A program made the position numbers and the translations under genes. Shown here one piece after another: positions 56,301-64,000 of a stretch of 64,000 nt of DNA. The stretch covers positions 1,302,001 through 1,366,000 of the forward strand of contig CAXKVF010000073.1 in assembly GCA_964057225.1 (NCBI GenBank), read 5' to 3'. How positions within the stretch are numbered: the stretch's first letter is position 1; each line of letters starts with the position of its first letter. The notes under the pieces are model-generated. The model did not search any database, was not told where the DNA came from, and saw only the letters and a program-made list of their open reading frames with translations. The DNA comes from Auanema rhodensis. Taxonomy: Eukaryota; Nematoda; Chromadorea; Rhabditida; Rhabditidae.

Positions 56301-57023
56301 TTAAAGTTCACGTAAATTTCAAAGTCATGGTTACCATGAACCAATATTAATAAAAATTTGTTTTTAGACTAATATGGACATGGGGAATCTAATTTTGAAA
56401 ACCGCATCTCTTCATCTTTCACGTGAAGCGAGTTACATACCAAGTGCACATCACGTGTACATTTAATTAGCATAAATTAAAGTTCACGTAAATTTCAAAG
56501 TCATGGTTACCATGAACCAATATTAATAAAAATTTGTTTTTTGACTAATATAGACATGGGGAATCTAATTTTGAAAACCGCATCTCTTTATCTTTCACGT
56601 GAAGCGAGTTACATACCAAGTGCACATCACGTGTACATTTAATTAGCATAAATTAAAGTTCACGTAAATTTCAAAGTCATGGTTACCATGCACCAATATC
56701 AATAAAAATTTGTTTTTAGACTAATATGGACATGGGGAATCTAATTTCGAAAACCGCATCTCTTTATCTTTCACGCGGAGCGAGTTACATACCAAGTGCA
56801 CATCACGTGTACATTTAATTAGCATAAATTAAAGTTCACGTAAATTTCAAAGTCATGGTTACCATGAAGCAATATCAATAAAAATTTGTTTTTAGACTAA
56901 TATGGACATGGGGAATCTAATTTTGAAAACCGCATCTCTTTATCTTTCACGTGAAGCGAGTTACATACCAAGTGCACATCACGTGTACATTTAATTAGCA
57001 TAAATTAAAGTTCACGTAAATTT
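50336..57023. repeat. 20-monomer tandem duplication (3520 bp period)
   Basis: Copy 1 starts at 50336 and copy 2 at 53856. The first 18 monomers (50336-53503 and 53856-57023) agree at every rare marker: caagagca (50512/54032), tatgcacatgg and aaaattc (50688/54208), gtacgttt (50864/54384), gttaacatg with tatccat (51216/54736), tgtacc (51392/54912), caatgaaa with t155 (51744/55264), aaaattttg (51920/55440), gaatttaat (52096/55616), gtttccatgc (52624/56144), tttttttgac (52976/56496), cacgcggag (53152/56672). Copy 1 ends with two monomers that differ in the second (53504 has gatatgg; 53680 has ctcgttacc). About 3.2 kb of near-identity makes this one of the most recent large events in the window. 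Confidence 0.95.
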
Positions 57024-57903
57024 CAAAGTCATGGTTACCATGAACCAATATCAATAAAAATTTGTTTTTAGACTAATATGGACATGGGGAATCTAATTTT
57101 GAAAACCGCATCTCTTTATCTTTCACGTGAAGCGAGTTACATACCAAGTGCACATCACGTGTACATTTAATTAGCATAAATTAAAGTTCACGTAAATTTC
57201 AAAGTCATGGTTACCATGAACTAATATCAATAAAAATTTGTTTTTAGACTAATATGGACATGGGGAATCTAATTTTGAAAACCGCATCTCTTTGTCTTTC
57301 ACGTGAAGCGAGTTACATACCAAGTGCACATCACGTGTACATTTAATTAGCATAAATTAAAGTTCACGTAAATTTCAAAGTCATGGTTACCATGAACCAA
57401 TATCGATAAAAATTTGTTTTTAGACTAATATGGACATGGGGAATCTAATTTCGAAAACCGCATCTCTTTATCTTTCACGTGAAGCGAGTTACATACCAAG
57501 TGCACATCACGTGTACATTTAATTAGCATAAATTAAAGTTCACGTAAATTTCAAAGTCATGGTTTCCATGCACCAATATCAATAAAAATTTGTTTTTAGA
57601 CTAATATGGACATGGGGAATCTAATTTTGAAAACCGCATCTCTTTATCTTTCACGTGAAGCGAGTTACATGCCAAGTGCACATCACGTGTACATTTAATT
57701 AGCATAAATTAAAGTTCACGTAAATTTCAAAGTCATGGTTACCATGAACCAATATTAATAAAAATTTGTTTTTAGACTAATATGGACATGGGGAATCTAA
57801 TTTTGAAAACCGCATCTCTTTATCTTTCACGTGAAGCGAGTTACATACCAAGTGCACATCACGTGTACATTTAATTAGCATAAATTAAAGTTCACGTAAA
57901 TTT
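57024..57903. repeat. Degenerate third fragment of the 20-mer unit
   Basis: The monomers consensus; t23 (with tttgtcttt); cgat with tttcgaaa; gtttccatgc c20 (with acatgccaag); attaat with atggac resemble 52096-52975 but with the t23 and consensus monomers in different order and with private changes. The shared rare gtttccatgc ties it to the 20-mer unit. Confidence 0.75.
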
Positions 57904-60900
57904 CAAAGTCATGGTTACCATGAACCAATATCAATAAAAATTTGTTTTTAGACTAATATGGACAGGGGGAATCTAATTTTGAAAACCGCATCTCTTTATC
58001 TTTCACGTGAAGCGAGTTACATACCAAGTGCACATCACGTGTACATTTAATTAGCATAAATTAAAGTTCACGTAAATTTCAAAGTCATGGTTACCATGAA
58101 CCAATATCAATAAAAATTTGTTTTTAGACTAATATGGACATGGGGAATCTAATTTTGAAAACCGCATCTCTTTATCTTTCACGTGAAGCGAGTTACATAC
58201 CAAGTGCACATCACGTGTACATTTAATTAGCATAAATTAAAGTTCACGTAAAATTCAAAGTCATGGTTACCATGCACCAATATCAATAAAAATTTGTTTT
58301 TAGACTAATATGGACATGGGGAATCTAATTTTGAAAACCGCATCTCTTTATCTTTCACGTGAAGCGAGTTACATACCAAGTGCACATCACGTGTACATTT
58401 AATTAGCATAAATTAAAGTTCACGTAAATTTCAAAGTCATGGTTACCATGAACCAATATCAATAAAAATTTGTTTTTAGACTAATATGGACATGGGGAAT
58501 CTAATTGTGAAAACCGCATCTCTTTATCTTTCACGTGAAGCGAGTTACATACCAAGTGCACATCACGTGTACATTTAATTAGCATAAATTAAAGTTCACG
58601 TAAATTTCAAAGTCATGGTTACCATGAACCAATATCAATAAAAATTTGTTTTTAGACTAATATGGACATGGGGAATCTAATTTTGAAAACCGCATCTCTT
58701 TATCTTTCACGTGAAACGAGTTACATACCAAGTGCACATCACGTGTACATTTAATTAGCATAAATTAAAGTTCACGTAAATTTCAAAGTCATGGTTACCA
58801 TGAACCAATATCAATACAAATTTGTTTTTAGACTAATATGGACATGGGGAATCTAATTTTGAAAACCGCATCTCTTTATCTTTCACGTGAAGCGAGTTAC
58901 ATACCAAGTGCACATCACGTGTACATTTAATTAGCATAAATTAAAGTGCACGTAAATTTCAAAGTCATGGTTACCATGAACCAATATCAATAAAAATTTG
59001 TTTTTAGACTAATATGGACATGGGGAATCTAATTTTGAAAACCGCATCTCTTTATCTTTCACGTGAAGCGAGTTACATACCAAGTGCACATCACGTGTAC
59101 ATTTAATTAGCATAAATTAAAGTTCACGTAAATTTCAAAGTCATGTTTACCATGAAGCAAAATCAATAAAAATTTGTTTTTAGACTAATATGGACAGGGG
59201 GAATCTAATTTTGAAAACCGCATCTCTTTATCTTTCACGTGAAGCGAGTTACATACCAAGTGCACATCACGTGTACATTTAATTAGCATAAATTAAAGTT
59301 CACGTAAATTTCAAAGTCATGGTTACCATGAACCAATATCAATAAAAATTTGTTTTTAGACTAATATGGACAGGGGGAATCTAATTTTGAAAACCGCATC
59401 TCTTTATCTTTCACGTGAAGCGAGTTACATACCAAGTGCACATCACGTGTACATTTAATTAGCATAAATTAAAGTTCACGTAAATTTCAAAGTCATGGTT
59501 ACCATGAACCAATATCAATAAAAATTTGTTTTTAGACTAATATGGACATGGGGAATCTAATTTTGAAAACCGCATCTCTTTATCTTTCACGTGAAGCGAG
59601 TTACATACCAAGTGCACATCACGTGTACATTTAATTAGCATAAATTAAAGTTCACGTAAAATTCAAAGTCATGGTTACCATGCACCAATATCAATAAAAA
59701 TTTGTTTTTAGACTAATATGGACATGGGGAATCTAATTTTGAAAACCGCATCTCTTTATCTTTCACGTGAAGCGAGTTACATACCAAGTGCACATCACGT
59801 GTACATTTAATTAGCATAAATTAAAGTTCACGTAAATTTCAAAGTCATGGTTACCATGAACCAATATCAATAAAAATTTGTTTTTAGACTAATATGGACA
59901 TGGGGAATCTAATTGTGAAAACCGCATCTCTTTATCTTTCACGTGAAGCGAGTTACATACCAAGTGCACATCACGTGTACATTTAATTAGCATAAATTAA
60001 AGTTCACGTAAATTTCAAAGTCATGGTTACCATGAACCAATATCAATACAAATTTGTTTTTAGACTAATATGGACATGGGGAATCTAATTTTGAAAACCG
60101 CATCTCTTTATCTTTCACGTGAAGCGAGTTACATACCAAGTGCACATCACGTGTACATTTAATTAGCATAAATTAAAGTGCACGTAAATTTCAAAGTCAT
60201 GGTTACCATGAACCAATATCAATAAAAATTTGTTTTTAGACTAATATGGACATGGGGAATCTAATTTTGAAAACCGCATCTCTTTATCTTTCACGTGAAG
60301 CGAGTTACATACCAAGTGCACATCACGTGTACATTTAATTAGCATAAATTAAAGTTCACGTAAATTTCAAAGTCATGTTTACCATGAAGCAAAATCAATA
60401 AAAATTTGTTTTTAGACTAATATGGACAGGGGGAATCTAATTTTGAAAACCGCATCTCTTTATCTTTCACGTGAAGCGAGTTACATACCAAGTGCACATC
60501 ACGTGTACATTTAATTAGCATAAATTAAAGTTCACGTAAATTTCAAAGTCATGGTTACCATGAACCAATATCAATAAAAATTTGTTTTTAGACTAATATG
60601 GACAGGGGGAATCTAATTTTGAAAACCGCATCTCTTTATCTTTCACGTGAAGCGAGTTACATACCAAGTGCACATCACGTGTACATTTAATTAGCATAAA
60701 TTAAAGTTCACGTAAATTTCAAAGTCATGGTTACCATGAACCAATATCAATAAAAATTTGTTTTTAGACTAATATGGACATGGGGAATCTAATTTTGAAA
60801 ACCGCATCTCTTTATCTTTCACGTGAAGCGAGTTACATACCAAGTGCACATCACGTGTACATTTAATTAGCATAAATTAAAGTTCACGTAAAATTCAAAG

Positions 60901-61423
60901 TCATGGTTACCATGCACCAATATCAATAAAAATTTGTTTTTAGACTAATATGGACATGGGGAATCTAATTTTGAAAACCGCATCTCTTTATCTTTCACGT
61001 GAAGCGAGTTACATACCAAGTGCACATCACGTGTACATTTAATTAGCATAAATTAAAGTTCACGTAAATTTCAAAGTCATGGTTACCATGAACCAATATC
61101 AATAAAAATTTGTTTTTAGACTAATATGGACATGGGGAATCTAATTGTGAAAACCGCATCTCTTTATCTTTCACGTGAAGCGAGTTACATACCAAGTGCA
61201 CATCACGTGTACATTTAATTAGCATAAATTAAAGTTCACGTAAATTTCAAAGTCATGGTTACCATGAACCAATATCAATAAAAATTTGTTTTTAGACTAA
61301 TATGGACATGGGGAATCTAATTTTGAAAACCGCATCTCTTCATCTTTCACGTGAAGCGAGTTACATACCAAGTGCACATCACGTGTACATTTAATTAGCA
61401 TAAATTAAAGTTCACGTAAAATT
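57904..61423. repeat. Seven/eight-monomer HOR series (1232 and 1408 bp)
   Basis: 57904-58255 is the last two monomers of a unit (gacaggggg; consensus ending aaaattc). Unit A, 58256-59663, has 8 monomers: c20; aattgtg; gaaacgag; caatacaaat with agtgcacg; consensus; catgtttacc g22 with aaaatc and gacaggggg; gacaggggg; consensus ending aaaattc. Unit B, 59664-60895, has 7, lacking the gaaacgag monomer. Unit C, 60896-61423, has 3: c20; aattgtg; cttcat ending aaaattc. The catgtttacc marks are exactly 1232 bp apart (59142 and 60374). Most of these mutations occur nowhere else in the window, so this HOR arose from a separate small founder. Confidence 0.93.
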
Positions 61424-63887
61424 CAAAGTCATGGTTACCATGCACCAATATCAATAAAAATTTGTTTTTAGACTAATATGGACATGGGGAATCTAATTTC
61501 GAAAACCGCATCTCTTTATCTTTCACGTGAAGCGAGTTACATACCAAGTGCACATCACGTGTACATTTAATTAGCATAAATTAAAGTTCACGTAAATTTC
61601 AAAGTCATGGTTACCATGAACCAATATCAATAAAAATTTGTTTTTAGACTAATATGGACATGGGGAATCTAATTTTGAAAACCGCATCTCTTTATCTTTC
61701 ACGTGAAGCGAGTTACATACCAAGTGCACATCACGTGTACATTTAATTAGCATAAATTAAAGTTCACGTAAATATCAAAGTCATGGTTACCATGAAGCAA
61801 TATCAATAAAAATTTGTTTTTAGACTAATATGGACATGGGGAATCTAATTTTGAAAACCGCATCTCTTTATCTTTCACGTGAAGCGAGTTACATACCAAG
61901 TGCACATCACGTGTACATTTAATTAGCATTAATTAAAGTTCACGTAAATTTCAAAGTCATGGTTACCATGAAGCAATATCAATAAAAATTTGTTTTTAGA
62001 CTAATATGGACATGGGGAATCTAATTTTGAAAACCGCATCTCTTTATCTTTCACGTGAAGCGAGTTACATACCAAGTGCACATCACGTGTACATTTAATT
62101 AGCATAAATTAAAGTTCACGTAAATTTCAAAGTCATGGTTACCATGAACCAATATCAATAAAAATTTGTTTTTAGACTAATATGGACATGGGGAATCTAA
62201 TTTTGAAAACCGCATCTCTTTATCTTTCACGTGAAGCGAGTTACATACCAAGTGCACATCACGTGTACATTTAATTAGCATAAATTAAAGTTCACGTAAA
62301 TTTCAAAGTCATGGTTACCATGCACCAATATCAATAAAAATTTGTTTTTAGACTAATATGGACATGGGGAATCTAATTTTGAAAACCGCATCTCTTTATC
62401 TTTCACGTGAAGCGAGTTACATACCAAGTGCACATCACGTGTACATTTAATTAGCATAAATTAAAGTTCACGTAAATTTCAAAGTCATGGTTACCATGAA
62501 CCAATATCAATAAAAATTTGTTTTTAGACTAATATGGACATGGGGAATCTAATTTTGAAAACCGCATCTCTTTATCTTTCACGTGAAGCGAGTTACATAC
62601 CAAGTGCACATCACGTGTACATTTAATTAGCATAAATTAAAGTTCACGTAAATTTCAAAGTCATGGTTACCATGAACCAATATCAATAAAAATTTGTTTT
62701 TAGACTAATATGGACATGGGGAATCTAATTTTGAAAACCGCATCTCTTTATCTTTCACGTGAAGCGAGTTACATACCAAGTGCACATCACGTGTACATTT
62801 AATTAGCATAAATTAAAGTTCACGTAAATTTCAAAGTCATGGTTACCATGAAGCAATATCAATAAAAATTTGTTTTTAGACTAATATGGACATGGGGAAT
62901 CTAATTTTGAAAACCGCATCTCTTTATCTTTCACGTGAAGCGAGTTACATACCAAGTGCACATCACGTGTACATTTAATTAGCATAAATTAAAGTTCACG
63001 TAAATTTCAAAGTCATGGTTACCATGAAGCAATATCAATAAAAATTTGTTTTTAGACTAATATGGACATGGGGAATCTAATTTTGAAAACCGCATCTCTT
63101 TATCTTTCACGTGAAGCGAGTTACATACCAAGTGCACATCACGTGTACATTTAATTAGCATAAATTAAAGTTCACGTAAATTTCAAAGTCATGGTTACCA
63201 TGAACCAATATCAATAAAAATTTGTTTTTAGACTAATATGGACATGGGGAATCTAATTTTGAAAACCGCATCTCTTTATCTTTCACGTGAAGCGAGTTAC
63301 ATACCAAGTGCACATCACGTGTACATTTAATTAGCATAAATTAAAGTTCACGTAAATTTCAAAGTCATGGTTACCATGAAGCAATATCAATAAAAATTTG
63401 TTTTCAGACTAATATGGACATGGGGAATCTAATTTTGAAAACCGCATCTCTTTATCTTTCACGTGAAGCGAGTTACATACCAAGTGCACATCACGTGTAC
63501 ATTTAATTAGCATAAATTAAAGTTCACGTAAATTTCAAAGTCATGGTTACCATGCACCAATATCAATAAAAATTTGTTTTTAGACTAATATGGACATGGG
63601 GAATCTAATTTTGAAAACCGCATCTCTTTATCTTTCACGTGAAGCGAGTTACATACCAAGTGCACATCACGTGTACATTTAATTAGCATAAATTAAAGTT
63701 CACGTAAATTTCAAAGTCATGGTTACCATGAAGCAATATCAATAAAAATTTGTTTTTAGACTAATATGGACATGGGGAATCTAATTTTGAAAACCGCATC
63801 TCTTTATCTTTCACGTGAAGCGAGTTACATACCAAGTGCACATCACGTGTACATTTAATTAGCATTAATTAAAGTTCACGTAAATTT
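61424..63887. repeat. Satellite monomers without clear HOR order
   Basis: Fourteen monomers, mainly consensus, g22 and c20 types: c20 with tttcgaaa but no cgat (61424), consensus ending aaatatc (61600), g22/t155 (61776), g22 (61952), consensus, c20, consensus, consensus, g22, g22, consensus, g22 with ttttcagac (63360), c20, g22/t155 (63712). No repeated multi-monomer order is visible. A HOR whose other copy lies to the right of the window cannot be excluded. Confidence 0.8.
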
Positions 63888-64000
63888 CAAAGTCATGGTT
63901 ACCATGAACCAATATCAATAAAAATTTGTTTTTAGACTAATATGGACATGGAAAATCTAATTTTGAAAACCGCATCTCTTTATCTTTCACGTGAAGCGAG
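63888..64000. repeat. Partial terminal monomer (113 of 176 bp)
   Basis: The last monomer is cut by the window edge within gaagcgag. It carries a private catggaaaatc where others have catggggaatc (positions 65-66 of the monomer). The array clearly continues beyond it. Confidence 0.95.

Larger units (their letters stand above)
1..64000. repeat. Satellite DNA array, 176-bp monomer, about 363.6 copies
   Basis: The whole window is a head-to-tail array of one 176-bp monomer, phased here on the motif caaagtcatgg. Starts occur at 1+176k (k=0 to 55) and then at 9856+176j (j=0 to 307); the one-base phase change comes from a single short monomer at 9681. No inverted monomer, foreign insertion or unique sequence was seen. 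The consensus has 56 G or C in 176 (about 32%). Differences between monomers are almost all single substitutions at a limited set of positions, and many are shared between distant monomers, which indicates homogenisation. Arrays of this kind with nucleosome-sized units typically lie at centromeres or pericentromeres of plants and animals; that location is inferred. The array is open at both edges, so its true size is unknown. It could instead be a subtelomeric or knob-type heterochromatic block. Confidence 0.98.

Noticed and set aside
1-64000. CRISPR array
   Set aside because: Repeats are directly adjacent with no unique spacers, the unit is 176 bp, and no cas genes are present. The structure is that of satellite DNA.
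1-64000. Open reading frames or a repetitive protein gene
   Set aside because: The period is not a multiple of 3, and the consensus has stops in every frame on both strands at intervals of at most about 110 nt (for example + strand stops at monomer positions 46 and 145 in the most open frame). No coding periodicity is possible over several monomers.
1-64000. Transposable element insertion or LTR fragments in the array
   Set aside because: Monomer phase is unbroken and every monomer matches the consensus apart from point changes. No target-site duplication, terminal repeat or unique sequence was found.
1-64000. rRNA, 5S or tRNA gene tandem array
   Set aside because: No 5S internal control region, tRNA A/B box pair or conserved rRNA segment is recognisable in the 176-bp monomer, and variants fall without regard to any RNA fold.
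1-64000. Novel multi-gene system
   Set aside because: There is no gene in the window. The unusual features concern repeat architecture and possible binding motifs only.

Overview
The window is one uninterrupted array of a single AT-rich satellite repeat. The monomer is 176 bp, all copies lie head-to-tail in the same orientation, and the array runs past both edges. Taking the monomer start at the caaagtcatgg motif, starts fall at 1+176k up to 9681, then at 9856+176j up to 63888. That gives 363 complete monomers and a final 113-bp piece. Only one monomer (9681-9855, 175 bp) changes the phase, through a 1-nt deletion. I see no protein-coding gene, RNA gene, transposon, CRISPR array or unique sequence. 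The consensus is about 32% GC (56 of 176 positions). Because 176 is not a multiple of 3, reading frames rotate from monomer to monomer, and the consensus has a stop within about 110 nt in every frame on both strands.

Monomer length close to a nucleosomal repeat, high AT content, near-identical copies, higher-order repeats and absence of interrupting elements are what is usually seen inside a eukaryotic centromeric or pericentromeric array, commonly in plants and also in animals. The sequence alone cannot prove centromere function and I do not recognise the species. A monomer of 176 bp is compatible with several plant families.

Layout. 1-1760: a 5-monomer higher-order repeat (HOR) in two copies. 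1761-10735: loosely ordered monomers with short runs of a 2-monomer alternation and blocks that recur elsewhere. 10736-12495: another 5-monomer unit in two copies. 12496-15135: a mosaic of blocks seen upstream. 15136-19535: a 12-monomer unit followed by a 13-monomer derivative. 19536-29215: related 10- to 12-monomer units, including a 12-monomer tandem pair at 21648-25871 and an 11-monomer block repeated 5984 bp apart. 29216-33791: a 13-monomer unit in two copies. 33792-38543: mixed. 38544-43999: a 15-monomer unit in two copies plus one monomer. 44000-50335: a nested series of 13-, 11- and 7-monomer versions of one HOR. 50336-57023: a 20-monomer tandem duplication. 57024-57903: a degenerate third fragment of it. 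57904-61423: an 8-, 7- and 3-monomer HOR series with its own private mutations. 61424-64000: monomers without clear HOR order.

The parts do not work together as genes. The picture is of an array evolving by repeated unequal exchange, local tandem duplication and conversion. Monomer subfamilies are defined by a few linked sites: position 20-23, 29-30, 57, 64-66, 77-78, 89-97, 107 and 155. Positions about 108-154 are much less variable and hold a cluster of short palindromes. I found no sign of a novel gene system here; the points worth a second look concern array architecture, CpG-decay patterns and possible protein-binding motifs in the monomer. Comparisons between blocks were made by eye at diagnostic sites, not by full alignment.
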